A DNA stretch of 64,000 nt from Treponema sp. GTDB taxonomy: Bacteria > Spirochaetota > Spirochaetia > Treponematales > Treponemataceae. The translations under genes and the position numbers were made by a program. Positions 26,528-35,316 of the stretch are shown one piece after another; the first letter of the stretch is position 1; the number at the start of each line of letters is the position of its first letter. Location of the stretch: positions 92,585 through 156,584 of the forward strand of contig JAEESZ010000005.1 of assembly GCA_016286535.1 (NCBI GenBank), read 5' to 3'. The notes under the pieces are model-generated. The model saw only the letters and a program-made list of their open reading frames with translations. It was not told the DNA's origin and made no database searches.

Positions 26528-28348
26528 CTATTTCCTGTTTTTCTTTTTAGAAGCTTTTTCTTCGTCTGTAGATTTAACACTGTTGTTCATCTGTTCAGAC
26601 ATAGTCTGAATATGTTCTGAAGAAGCTGAAATATTATCTGTAGCAACGGTAAAGTTTTCTACACCGGCAGAAATCTGTTTTAAGGCAATTAAAATCTGTT
26701 CAGAAGCGGTTGTCTGCTGCTGAATGATGTCTGTAATATCGCCAGCTGAGGCTGCCGTAACTTCGGCTGAGTTTTTAATGCTTGAGAATTTTTCTTTAAG
26801 GCCCTTTGCGTTTTCGTAACCTTCGTTGATTTTTTCGGTACCTGTTTCTGAAGCAAGAATAAGGGAGTCTGAAGAATGCTGAATTTCTGTAATTCTTTCT
26901 TTAATTTCTTTTGTACCGTCAATGATGCTGTCACTTAAACGTCTGATTTCGTTAGCTACAATACGGAAGCTTCGGCCGGCTTCTCCTGCACTTGAAGCTT
27001 CAAGTTCGGCGTTGAAGGCAATAATTTTTGCCTGGTCTGCAATATTGTTAATCAGGGTAACAATGTCCCAGATGCTTTCAATTCTTTCACTAAGAATTTT
27101 CATTCCATCGATAGTCTGCTGGTTAGCATCAAAAATAGAGTGTAACTGCATAACGTTCTGTTCAATAGAGGCCACACCTTCCGCAACATCAGAAGAGGTT
27201 TTTTCTGCAACTTTAGAAACATCATGGATTTTAGAAGAAATGTTTTCTGAAAGGGCGTTGGAATCTTCCATTGTGGCTACAATTTCTTTTACTGCAGCAC
27301 TCTGATCCTGGCTGGTTGCGGCATTTTCTTTAGCGGCAACAACAAGGTTCTGGGTTTCTTCAAAAAGTTTGGCACCCAGGTCCTGTTCGTTTTTACGCAT
27401 TTTACGAATGGTTCGTATATTAAGTACAGATGTAAATATACTGAAGATAGTAAGAGCAATTTCAAAAATAAGAACTGTATTGGCAACTCTGCCTTTATAA
27501 TCAACTAAAGGACCTTCAGTAATTACAAACCATGGAGAAATACCGATTTTTGAGACAGAGTAGTAATTCTTTTTATCTAAGATAGATTTTGTTTTTCCAT
27601 CAAGGAGTTCACGGCGGTCACCGTTAAAATTTGAATGATTAAAGAAATTATCCTTTTGAATTTTTGAAGGATCTTCATGGGTCAGGTAAAGACCTGAATG
27701 AGAAATAAGATAGATTTTTCCGTGAGGAGAAAGTTCTATGTCTTTAAGAATTTCCAGTAACTGGTCCAGCAGAATGTCGCATGCTACAACGCCCTTGGTT
27801 CTTCCTTTTTCGTCTGGCACGGTCAAAGAAATTGTTACTGCAAGTTTGTTTGTTATTACATCAACAAAAGGATTTGTAAAAGCAATGCTGCCTTTATGTG
27901 CAATGGCATTTTTGTACCATTCACGCTGACTAGGGTCATAATCTGCATCAGGAATCCATCCGGAGCTTTCAATAAAGTAACCGCCCTTCTGATTTCGTGG
28001 AATTATTGTTGTGTAATAGAAGGAAGATGAATAAGTAAGGTTTTTAGACAAGGTAACTAATAAGGTGTTTAAGATTTCTTTATCATCTGTTAATGATGCA
28101 AAATTAGAAAAGTTTTCAACATTAACAATAATAGGGTTCATTCTTTCGTTCACGCTTGCATCTATCTCTTTTAGTTTGTAAGAAAGCTCTGAACGTACAT
28201 AGTATTCAAGAATTGCGTTAGACATATAATAGAAAAAGCTGCAGGCAACGATAGTAATTGTTAAAAGAGGAGCTAACATTCCCCAGAAAAGCATTCTGCT
28301 TTTCTTTTTTGTCGACATTGTTGCAAAATCTTTACTTTTTTTAGCCAT
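26528..28348 (-). CDS. methyl-accepting chemotaxis protein with dCache-type sensor
   Basis: A 606-residue transmembrane chemoreceptor. The start at 28348 follows GGAGG and AGGAG sites; the frame is open a further 14 codons without support. TM1 is at about residues 18-40, a periplasmic Cache sensor domain at about 45-285 (SSGWIPDADYDPSQREWYK, FVDVITNKLAVTIS), TM2 at about 290-312, then the signalling domain. Its hairpin tip, IIAFNAELEASSAGEAGRSF, diverges slightly from the usual NAAIEAARAGE. There is no clear HAMP domain. The ligand is unknown. It is the first gene of the che-cyclase operon. Confidence 0.93.
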   Translation of the reverse strand: MAKKSKDFATMSTKKKSRMLFWGMLAPLLTITIVACSFFYYMSNAILEYYVRSELSYKLKEIDASVNERMNPIIVNVENFSNFASLTDDKEILNTLLVTLSKNLTYSSSFYYTTIIPRNQKGGYFIESSGWIPDADYDPSQREWYKNAIAHKGSIAFTNPFVDVITNKLAVTISLTVPDEKGRTKGVVACDILLDQLLEILKDIELSPHGKIYLISHSGLYLTHEDPSKIQKDNFFNHSNFNGDRRELLDGKTKSILDKKNYYSVSKIGISPWFVITEGPLVDYKGRVANTVLIFEIALTIFSIFTSVLNIRTIRKMRKNEQDLGAKLFEETQNLVVAAKENAATSQDQSAAVKEIVATMEDSNALSENISSKIHDVSKVAEKTSSDVAEGVASIEQNVMQLHSIFDANQQTIDGMKILSERIESIWDIVTLINNIADQAKIIAFNAELEASSAGEAGRSFRIVANEIRRLSDSIIDGTKEIKERITEIQHSSDSLILASETGTEKINEGYENAKGLKEKFSSIKNSAEVTAASAGDITDIIQQQTTASEQILIALKQISAGVENFTVATDNISASSEHIQTMSEQMNNSVKSTDEEKASKKKNRK

Positions 28349-28423
28349 AAAACTCCTGACCTCCATAATAAAACAACATAATTTTATCATCAGAATTTAA
28401 AATTATAAAATTTCTACCCTTTT

Positions 28424-28451
28424 TTATCGGTTAAAAACAATTAATAGTTTA
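28424..28451 (-). promoter_or_regulatory. sigma-28-like promoter of the mcp-che-cyclase operon
   Basis: Read on the minus strand, TAAA (28448-28451) is followed after 17 nt by CCGATAA (28424-28430). This is the FliA-type pattern with a spacer 1 nt longer than consensus. The mcp ATG lies about 75 nt downstream. It places the whole operon in the motility regulon. Confidence 0.55.
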
Positions 28452-28479
28452 ATGTGTGGTAAAAAATTCAATCTTCCTA

Positions 28480-28485
28480 TACAAT
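28480..28485 (+). promoter_or_regulatory. -10 box of the SDR gene (leaderless candidate)
   Basis: TACAAT ends 7 nt before the ATG at 28493. No Shine-Dalgarno sequence is present and no strong -35 is visible. Confidence 0.4.
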
Positions 28486-28492
28486 TTTTCTT

Positions 28493-30085
28493 ATGGAATT
28501 ATCAAAAAAGACAGTTATAGCCGTTACAGGTGCAGATGGTGCAATGGGTGGCGAAGTAGTTTCGCATTTATTAAAATCTTCAAATAATTATGAGCTGCGG
28601 CTTTTTATGTACGACAAAGCAAGAAAAGTCCGCCCTTTTTTTAAGAAGCTCTTAAGACAGGGTAAGGGTCGCATTACATTAGTTTATGGCGATTTAGCAA
28701 ATTATGATGAAGTTGCCCAGTTAATTGATGGAGCAGACTATATCATTCATTGCGGGGCCGTTATTCCTCCAAAAGCAGACCATAATCCCGATAATACTAT
28801 GGCAACAAACTATCTTGGAACTAAAAATATTGTAGATGCCATAAAAAATACCGGTCACCAGGAAAAAATCAAATTAGTTCATATTTCTACGGTTGCAGTT
28901 TACGGAAACAGAGATTACCACCATCCATGGTGCAGAATGGGTGATCCTGTAATGTCCAGCGCTTATGATTATTATTCAGCTTCAAAAATAAAAGGAGAAC
29001 GCTATGTTCTTGAAAGTGATTTAGATAACTGGGTTGTTTTAAGACAGACTGCAGTATTCCATAAATATTTTCTTGCAAACAATATGAATGATGGTCTGAT
29101 GTTCCATACTCCATGGAATGCTCCTTTTGAGTGGGTAACAGACGTAGATTCAGGTCTTATGATTCAGAATCTTGTAGAAAAAGATGAAAAAGGTCAGCTG
29201 CAGGGCTTCTGGAAAAAGGACTACAACATTGGTGGTGGAAAAGACTGTCGCGAAACAGGTTACGAAACTTTTAATTCCGGCTTTGCCCTTATGGGTGCAG
29301 GAGCAGAAAAGTTCTTTGAACCAAACTGGAATATTCCAAGAAATTTCCACGGAGTCTGGTATACAGATTCTGATGTATTGGATAAATGGCTGGATTACCG
29401 CAGGGAGACTTCTGCAGATTTCTGGAAGCGTATGGAAAAGCAGCTCTGGTATTATAAGCTTGGGGCTATAGTTCCTGCAGGTTTAATTAAGACTTTTGCA
29501 ATTAAAAGACTTCTTAAAAATTCCAATGCCCCTATGCAGTGGGTAAAGCTTGGTAAAAAGGGAAGAATTGATGCCTTTTTTGGTGGCGAAGAAGCTGTAA
29601 AGAAAATGGCCACAGATTGGGCCGATTTTAAAGTTCTGGCGAAGGGCCAGACGGAGGAAGGTCCAGTTGATTATCAGGATTTAAAGGATGAGTCTAAGGC
29701 TGACCGCTACAAATTAAATCATGGTTATGATGAATCAAAGGATGACAGTCAGCTGGATCTGGAAGATTTAAAAGCTGCTGCAGAATTCCGGGGCGGAGAA
29801 GTTCTTTCGCAAAAAATGGAAAAGGGAGAACTTTATACAAAAATACAGTGGAAGTGTCATAATGGCCACGTATTTGAAAGCTCTCCATATACAATTCTAA
29901 AAGCCGGTTTCTGGTGTCCAGAATGCTGCGAAGCCTTACCATGGGCTTACAACAAAGTGGCAAAAAGCATACCATTTTATGCACAAATTTGGTATGATAC
30001 GCAATCTAAGGATGAAGAAGACAGAGTTTACCCATACAGTCAGGATAATGATGATGATATGCTTAAGCCTGTAGAAAAATTATAA
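28493..30085 (+). CDS. extended SDR/NAD-dependent epimerase-like protein with C-terminal zinc-ribbon
   Basis: A 530-residue protein. Residues 1-320 form an extended short-chain dehydrogenase: glycine motif TGADGAMGG, GDLANYDEV, VHISTVAVYG and the catalytic YYSASK. The remaining 200 residues are unusual for the family and include a Cys/His cluster near 465-487 (WKCHNGHVF ... FWCPEC) that looks like a zinc ribbon. The substrate is unknown (nucleotide sugar or steroid-like ketone). It is followed after 2 nt by an EFR1 ferredoxin gene, so the two probably work as a redox pair. Start chosen at the ATG next to the -10 box. Confidence 0.85.
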   Translation: MELSKKTVIAVTGADGAMGGEVVSHLLKSSNNYELRLFMYDKARKVRPFFKKLLRQGKGRITLVYGDLANYDEVAQLIDGADYIIHCGAVIPPKADHNPDNTMATNYLGTKNIVDAIKNTGHQEKIKLVHISTVAVYGNRDYHHPWCRMGDPVMSSAYDYYSASKIKGERYVLESDLDNWVVLRQTAVFHKYFLANNMNDGLMFHTPWNAPFEWVTDVDSGLMIQNLVEKDEKGQLQGFWKKDYNIGGGKDCRETGYETFNSGFALMGAGAEKFFEPNWNIPRNFHGVWYTDSDVLDKWLDYRRETSADFWKRMEKQLWYYKLGAIVPAGLIKTFAIKRLLKNSNAPMQWVKLGKKGRIDAFFGGEEAVKKMATDWADFKVLAKGQTEEGPVDYQDLKDESKADRYKLNHGYDESKDDSQLDLEDLKAAAEFRGGEVLSQKMEKGELYTKIQWKCHNGHVFESSPYTILKAGFWCPECCEALPWAYNKVAKSIPFYAQIWYDTQSKDEEDRVYPYSQDNDDDMLKPVEKL

Positions 30086-30087
30086 TT

Positions 30088-31017
30088 ATGAAAAAAGCAG
30101 TAATTTACGTATTTTCCGGCACCGGCAATACTGCCCTGGTAGCAGATTTATATAAAAAATATCTTACAGATTACGAAACTACAATCTATAAACTTTCCTG
30201 CTGGAAGGACCATGGCTTTGAAGCCTACCCGAATCCAGAAAATTATGATCTGGTAGGCCTGGCATATCCTGTGCATGGCTTTAATGCTCCAAAAGTAATG
30301 AATGATTTTACTAAACTGCTTCCGCAGATTGACCTTTCTAAGGCAGGCAAAAAAAAGACCTTTATCTTTAAAACTTCAGGAGAAGGTCTTTCCTTTAATA
30401 ATTATTCTTCACAGAAAATCATTCATCGCCTCGAAAAAAAAGGCTACGAGATTTTTACAGAACATCATTTTGTAATGCCCTATAATATGATTTTCCGCCA
30501 TTCTCCGGAAATGGTAAAAAGTGAATATCTTTATGCAGACGCAAGAGTTCGTCTTAATGTAAAAGAGCTTTCAGAAAACAGAAAAAATAAAATCCATTAT
30601 TTTCCTTTGCGTTACTGGTTTGTACCGATTGTACGCATTGAATGGATTTACGCCCAGCTGCAGGGACCTTCCTTAAAGGTTGATATGACTAAATGTATAA
30701 AGTGCATGAAGTGTGTAAATAACTGTCCTTTGCATAATATCAGCTACCAGAAGGAAAAAGAAAAATTTAAGTTTGGAACTCACTGTGCCCTTTGTGTCTG
30801 CTGTTCTTTTAATTGTCCGGTAAAGGCAATTAGCATTGGACTTTTGAATAATTGGAGAATTAACGGCAGCTATGAGATTTTGAAAACTGCAGGCGATCCA
30901 GGCATAAAATTCCCATATTTTACAGATGAGCTTAAGGGCCTTAAACGCTGGCTATATTACAGGTATTATAAAAACTTGAATGAAGAGCTGGCCAAAAATA
31001 ATATAGACTTAATGTAG
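30088..31017 (+). CDS. EFR1-type flavodoxin/ferredoxin fusion protein
   Basis: A 309-residue cytoplasmic electron carrier. The N-terminal flavodoxin-like domain (about 1-160) has the FMN loop FSGTGNTALVADLY. The C-terminal part has two [4Fe-4S] clusters: CIKCMKCVNNCP (about 204-215) and CALCVCCSFNCP (about 230-241). This fits the EFR1 family of fused flavo-ferredoxins in anaerobes. The 2-nt gap after the SDR gene implies translational coupling and suggests it supplies electrons to that enzyme; that is inference. Confidence 0.88.
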   Translation: MKKAVIYVFSGTGNTALVADLYKKYLTDYETTIYKLSCWKDHGFEAYPNPENYDLVGLAYPVHGFNAPKVMNDFTKLLPQIDLSKAGKKKTFIFKTSGEGLSFNNYSSQKIIHRLEKKGYEIFTEHHFVMPYNMIFRHSPEMVKSEYLYADARVRLNVKELSENRKNKIHYFPLRYWFVPIVRIEWIYAQLQGPSLKVDMTKCIKCMKCVNNCPLHNISYQKEKEKFKFGTHCALCVCCSFNCPVKAISIGLLNNWRINGSYEILKTAGDPGIKFPYFTDELKGLKRWLYYRYYKNLNEELAKNNIDLM

Positions 31018-31030
31018 CTGTACATTACAG

Positions 31031-31072
31031 GATCTTTATGATTCATATTGTCATATTGAGTTTATTTATTAA
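31031..31072 (+). pseudogene. 3' relic of a small-lipoprotein gene
   Basis: This stretch encodes DLYDSYCHIEFIY then stop. It matches the C-terminus of the lipoprotein at 34104-34664 (NLYDSYCHIDFIY), with about 34 of 38 bases identical around 34588-34628. No upstream part of that gene is present, so it is a leftover end of a third family copy. Confidence 0.6.
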
Positions 31073-31097
31073 AACTAATGTGGAAAAGTTTTTTTTG

Positions 31098-31106
31098 TGT
31101 TATAGT
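31098..31106 (+). promoter_or_regulatory. extended -10 promoter of nadE (leaderless candidate)
   Basis: TG at 31098-31099, one base, then TATAGT at 31101-31106, with the ATG 7 nt later at 31114. No ribosome binding site is visible. Confidence 0.55.
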
Positions 31107-31113
31107 TTAAACT

Positions 31114-33093
31114 ATGAATTACGGATTTATAAAGGCTGCATGCGCCAGTCCTCTTTTAAAAGTAGCAGATTGTAAATACAATTCCCAGCAGATTCTTTTA
31201 TGTGCAAAAGAAGCATCAGAAAAAGGTGCTAAAATTATTGTATTCCCAGAGCTTTCAATTACAGCTTATACTTGTTCCGATTTATTTTTTCAAAAGGCTT
31301 TGCAGCAGGCCGCAGAAAAGTCGCTGGAAGAAATTATTGAGAAAACTAAGAATCTTGACTCTTTAATTTTTGTTGGACTGCCACTTGCCAGAACCGAGGG
31401 CATTTACAATTGTGCCGCAGCTATTTTTAAAGGACAGCTTTTAGCCTTATTTGCAAAATCCTATTTACCAAACTACGGCGAATTTTATGAACGCCGCCAG
31501 TTTACCCCTTTTAAGCAGAATCAAAAAACAGAATTAATCAACTTTGCAGGTTTTGAAAATATTCCTTTTGGTACAGACATACTAATTCAGGATGAATCAG
31601 ATTTTAGTTTGTCTATTGCCTGTGAATTGTGCGAAGATCTATGGGTTCCGGTTCCTCCCTCAAGCCGTCATATTCTTGCAGGTGCTACAATCATAGCAAA
31701 CCTTAGCGCCGGAAACGAAGTAATTGGTAAGGCAGATTACCGCCGTAATTTAGTAAAATCACATTCAGCAAGAAGCCTTTGTGCCTATCTTTATGCTAAT
31801 GCCGGAAAAGATGAGTCTACCCAGGATATGGTTTTTGCAGGTCATAATCTTATTGCAGAAAACGGTACACTGCTTGCCCAGTCAGAACTATTTTCAAACC
31901 AGACAATATATGCAGATATTGATTATGAGAGACTTTGCCAGGAAAGAAGACGCACGACAAGCTTTAGTGTTTGTAAAGAAAACGTCGCTGGCGTATCAGA
32001 ATACACAATAGTTAAAATTGGTCTGCTTGCTTCGGCTGCAAAAGAAAAAGCAAAAGAAGAAAAAAACTTTGACCGCTATGTTGATCCTCATCCTTTTGTT
32101 CCTTCAAATAAAGAAGAAAGAACTCAGCGTTGTCTGGAGGTAATTAATCTTCAGGCAAGGGGACTTGCAAAGCGATTGAGCCATATAAATTGTCAGTCTG
32201 CGGTAATTGGAGTTTCAGGAGGTCTGGATTCAACTCTGGCGCTTTTAATTTCCTGCCGGGCTTTTGATATGGTTGGCATAGAAAGAAAAAAAATCACAGC
32301 AATTACAATGCCTTGCTTTGGTACTACAAAAAGAACTTTTAAAAATGCCTGTCACCTTGCATTTGAATGTGGTGTAAGTATAAAAGAAGTTGAAATCAAG
32401 AAATCAGTAAGACAGCATATGAGGGATATCGGTCAGTATGAAAATGTTCACGATGTAACTTACGAAAACTGTCAGGCCAGAGAGCGTACTCAGGTGCTTA
32501 TGGATTATGCCAATAAAACAAATGGAATTGTAATTGGAACAGGAGATCTTTCAGAGCTTGCTTTGGGCTGGTGTACCTACAACGGAGATCATATGTCTAT
32601 GTATGGCGTAAATTCTTCTATTCCAAAAACTCTGGTAAGATATCTTGTAGAATGGTTTGCTACAGAGTCGGGAGATTCTAAAAATCAAAAATTTTCTGAG
32701 GTTTTAAAGGATGTTTTAAATACGCCTGTAAGTCCAGAGCTTCTTCCTCCAAAGGAAGGTCAGATTTCTCAGGTAACAGAAGATTTAGTTGGCCCATACG
32801 AACTTCACGATTTCTATCTGTACTATCTCTTAAGATTTGGCTTTTCACCTTCAAAAATTTTCTTCCTGGCACAAAAGGCTAATCTTCCTTACAGCGATGA
32901 AGAAAAATTAAAATGGCTCAAAATTTTCTACAAACGTTTTTTTAGTCAGCAGTTTAAGCGTTCCTGTATGCCGGACGGAGCAAAGGTGGGAACTGTAAAT
33001 CTTTCACCAAGGGGAGACTGGCGTATGCCAAGCGATGCCCAGGCAAGTCTCTGGCTGGAAGAAATCGAAACAGGTTTACAAAAAAAGAATTAA
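31114..33093 (+). CDS. nadE: glutamine-dependent NAD+ synthase
   Basis: A 659-residue two-domain enzyme that amidates nicotinate adenine dinucleotide to NAD+ using glutamine and ATP. The N-terminal nitrilase-like glutaminase (about 1-300) shows the triad Glu in VFPELSITAY (E46), Lys in LFAKSYLPN (K115) and Cys in ELCEDLW (C173). The synthetase (about 340-659) has the P-loop GVSGGLDSTLAL. Both domains are complete, so ammonia can come from glutamine. The gene is flanked by relics of other genes on both sides, which suggests local rearrangement. The start codon lies at the predicted transcription start. Confidence 0.96.
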   Translation: MNYGFIKAACASPLLKVADCKYNSQQILLCAKEASEKGAKIIVFPELSITAYTCSDLFFQKALQQAAEKSLEEIIEKTKNLDSLIFVGLPLARTEGIYNCAAAIFKGQLLALFAKSYLPNYGEFYERRQFTPFKQNQKTELINFAGFENIPFGTDILIQDESDFSLSIACELCEDLWVPVPPSSRHILAGATIIANLSAGNEVIGKADYRRNLVKSHSARSLCAYLYANAGKDESTQDMVFAGHNLIAENGTLLAQSELFSNQTIYADIDYERLCQERRRTTSFSVCKENVAGVSEYTIVKIGLLASAAKEKAKEEKNFDRYVDPHPFVPSNKEERTQRCLEVINLQARGLAKRLSHINCQSAVIGVSGGLDSTLALLISCRAFDMVGIERKKITAITMPCFGTTKRTFKNACHLAFECGVSIKEVEIKKSVRQHMRDIGQYENVHDVTYENCQARERTQVLMDYANKTNGIVIGTGDLSELALGWCTYNGDHMSMYGVNSSIPKTLVRYLVEWFATESGDSKNQKFSEVLKDVLNTPVSPELLPPKEGQISQVTEDLVGPYELHDFYLYYLLRFGFSPSKIFFLAQKANLPYSDEEKLKWLKIFYKRFFSQQFKRSCMPDGAKVGTVNLSPRGDWRMPSDAQASLWLEEIETGLQKKN

Positions 33094-33392
33094 AAAACAA
33101 TCTTATAGGATTTAAATTTTTCTTCAAATTCTGACCTGTCTGAAACGTCTAGAGTTTTGTAAATGTTTTTCAATCTGTTTTTTACAGAGCCTACAGACAA
33201 ATTGTACTCTATGGCAAGAACTTCATACTTTTCACCATTTTGAATTCGCAATAACCATTCACAATCTCTTTTTGATAGAGAATCATAATCAGAGATTTTT
33301 AAAACCTTTTCAGGCTTGGCTTTTGTGCTGTAAGCTCTAAGTAAAATGTAGACAAATAAAAGACAAAAAGAAAAAATTATATTTTGCGGATA
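33090..33392 (-). pseudogene. truncated LuxR-family regulator (C-terminal TM and HTH)
   Basis: Reading the minus strand from a stop at 33393-33395 down to 33090 gives 100 codons without ATG. The product has a hydrophobic helix (FCLLFVYILLRAYS) followed by a LuxR-type HTH: LSKRDCEWLLRIQNGEKYEV, then LSVGSVKNRLKNIYKTLDV. This matches the end of a membrane-anchored LuxR-family regulator whose N-terminal part and start are gone. Its stop overlaps the nadE stop in convergent orientation. It occupies most of the 416-nt gap after nadE. Confidence 0.65.
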
Positions 33393-33467
33393 CTATCTAG
33401 TCAAATAAAATACAGGCGTGATAGAGTAAAAATACAGAAAAAACACTAGTTTTTTATAAAAGCCATG

Positions 33468-33473
33468 TATAAT
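33468..33473 (+). promoter_or_regulatory. -10 box upstream of small lipoprotein pair
   Basis: A perfect TATAAT preceded by TG lies about 36 nt before the ATG at 33510. It can serve both lipoprotein genes; no convincing -35 is visible. Confidence 0.45.
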
Positions 33474-33509
33474 TAAAGGCAAAGGAAAATCCCTTATATG
33501 GGGTAAATT

Positions 33510-34067
33510 ATGAAAAATAAACTCTTTACAATTTTATTATTACTTAGCCTTCTTTTATTTTCTTCCTGCGAATTAATAGCACAGAATATTGTAGGAGAAA
33601 AAGCAGCAGGTGCAGAAAAATTGCTGGAAGGAAGCTGTGTAACAATAAAAGACCAGGATGATAATATTATAAAAACCATTCCGTTGACAGTAAGAAATCA
33701 TTATATGGTTTTAGAAAGTTATGTTGGTATTCATAATTCTGACTTTTCAATAAATAATTACAAAATTGATCTATATATAGAAATGCAGGATGGATTTTTA
33801 CGAAATAAAAAAAGCTATGTAAATTATTTTTATATTAATGATTTATCATTTTGTTATGAAAGTGATCCAGATAAAGTGTACGGTGAAAGAATTAATTGTT
33901 TAAGGGAAGATGGTAAATCAACACTTCTTTTAGAATATTTGAATGAGGGGGAGCCTGAATTGACTTCCATTTTTGGGAGACTGTATTTAAAAGATTCTAG
34001 AAAAGATGGATATGAACTATATACATATTTGACGATAGATATATTTAAAAAGAAGGATAATGAATAA
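33510..34067 (+). CDS. small lipoprotein, paralogue 1
   Basis: A 185-residue lipoprotein: signal MKNKLFTILLLLSLLLF and lipobox FSSC. GGGG lies 6 nt before the start. The mature part is a beta-rich domain of unknown function with no recognised motif. It is clearly related to the next gene: both share LL.GS near residue 40, then YKI..xIxMxDGxLxxKKxYxN in the middle and a similar Asp/Glu-rich end. AT content is high compared with the flanking nadE and methyltransferase genes. The pair plus the relic at 31031 indicates a locally duplicating family, probably surface or periplasmic. Confidence 0.75.
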   Translation: MKNKLFTILLLLSLLLFSSCELIAQNIVGEKAAGAEKLLEGSCVTIKDQDDNIIKTIPLTVRNHYMVLESYVGIHNSDFSINNYKIDLYIEMQDGFLRNKKSYVNYFYINDLSFCYESDPDKVYGERINCLREDGKSTLLLEYLNEGEPELTSIFGRLYLKDSRKDGYELYTYLTIDIFKKKDNE

Positions 34068-34103
34068 ACCTTTTGTTTTCTAAAACAATATATGGAGAAA
34101 ACT

Positions 34104-34664
34104 ATGAAGAATAAAACAATGTTTCTTTTTTTGATTTTGTTCTCTTTCATGTTTGTTTCTTGCCCGGGTTATTATGCCAATGAAGCTTCTGAGAATTTAA
34201 GTAATTTATTATCTGGTAGCAGGATTGTTGTAAAAAGTGATGATGAAAAAGTCTTGTTAGAAAAAAGTTTGTGTTTTCCAATGACTTCTTATGATTTTTC
34301 CTCAATAACTAAAGTTGACCTGTCTGAATTAAAAAATGAATCATATAAAATAAGCATTGTGATAAAAATGTATGATGGTTATTTGTATAAGAAACGAAAA
34401 TATATTAATTGTTTTTTTCTTAGTAATATAAGATTAGAGAGGAAGGATAAGGATTGTGAAAGGATATCGGATACTATATATAGTCAACGGCAAGAAGATT
34501 ATTCAGTATATATCTTTGAGTTAGACAATAATATAACTGAATTTTATACCCATATTTTTGTTTGCAATCAAAAAGATAGAAATGAGAATCTTTATGATTC
34601 TTATTGTCATATAGACTTTATTTATGAAAACAGAAATGTTACAGATAATGGTAAAATAGATTAA
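34104..34664 (+). CDS. small lipoprotein, paralogue 2
   Basis: A 186-residue lipoprotein; the ATG at 34104 has GGAG 6 nt upstream, so it is preferred to the ATG at 34092. Signal MKNKTMFLFLILFSFMF ends in the lipobox VSC. The mature domain is paralogous to the preceding protein (shared GSxxxxKxxD, YKISIVIKMYDGYLYKKRKY). It carries about five cysteines beyond the lipid-anchor Cys, absent from paralogue 1. Function unknown. Likely cotranscribed with paralogue 1. Confidence 0.75.
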   Translation: MKNKTMFLFLILFSFMFVSCPGYYANEASENLSNLLSGSRIVVKSDDEKVLLEKSLCFPMTSYDFSSITKVDLSELKNESYKISIVIKMYDGYLYKKRKYINCFFLSNIRLERKDKDCERISDTIYSQRQEDYSVYIFELDNNITEFYTHIFVCNQKDRNENLYDSYCHIDFIYENRNVTDNGKID

Positions 34665-34690
34665 GAAGTCTTATTGGGGAAAAAGTCAAT

Positions 34691-35296
34691 ATGAAGAAGG
34701 TAATTGTGGACGTAAGCGACCACTATGATTTTCTAATAGATGAAAATAACGATTCATTCCGTGATCCTCCAGATTTGCGGGAATACATGGATTCCTGGGA
34801 CGGGCGTGCATTTCAGGAACTGATGGGGCTGAATCCGATGAAGAGTGTTCTTGAGATTGGCATCGGAACAGGAAGACTCGCGGTCAGGATAGCCCCGTGC
34901 TGTAGTCATTTGACGGGGATTGATATATCGTCAAAAACCATTGAAAGAGCTCGGGAGAATCTTCGGAATTGTCCGAACATATCTCTAATCTGTGATGATT
35001 TCATAGGATACGTATTTACAGAGACATTCGATGTGATTTATTCTTCGCTGACGATGATGCATTTTCCGGATAAGGCGCTTGTGATTGGGAAGATGAGTTC
35101 TTTACTGAATGACGGCGGACTTCTCTGTTTATCCATTGACAAGAATCAAAGTGAATGGATAGACATGGGGAGTCGGAGGGTTCGGATTTATCCGGATACA
35201 CCAGAGAAAACTGTTACATTTGCCGAACAGGTGGGATTGAAAGTGAAACGAATCATGGAGACAGAAAATGCTTATTTGCTGGCGTTTTCGAAATGA
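34691..35296 (+). CDS. class I SAM-dependent methyltransferase
   Basis: A 201-residue Rossmann-fold methyltransferase. Motif I is VLEIGIGTGRLAVRIA (about 53-68), the acidic motif II is LTGIDISSKTIERA, and FDVIYSSLTMMHF is motif IV. The family includes many small-molecule methyltransferases and the substrate cannot be inferred. Base and codon use (frequent gcg, ccg, cgg codons) is markedly less AT-rich than the lipoprotein genes just upstream and than the window average, consistent with acquisition, perhaps from a Firmicute. It ends before a bidirectional terminator. Confidence 0.85.
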   Translation: MKKVIVDVSDHYDFLIDENNDSFRDPPDLREYMDSWDGRAFQELMGLNPMKSVLEIGIGTGRLAVRIAPCCSHLTGIDISSKTIERARENLRNCPNISLICDDFIGYVFTETFDVIYSSLTMMHFPDKALVIGKMSSLLNDGGLLCLSIDKNQSEWIDMGSRRVRIYPDTPEKTVTFAEQVGLKVKRIMETENAYLLAFSK

Positions 35297-35316
35297 TATT
35301 GCATAAAAATTAGAAT

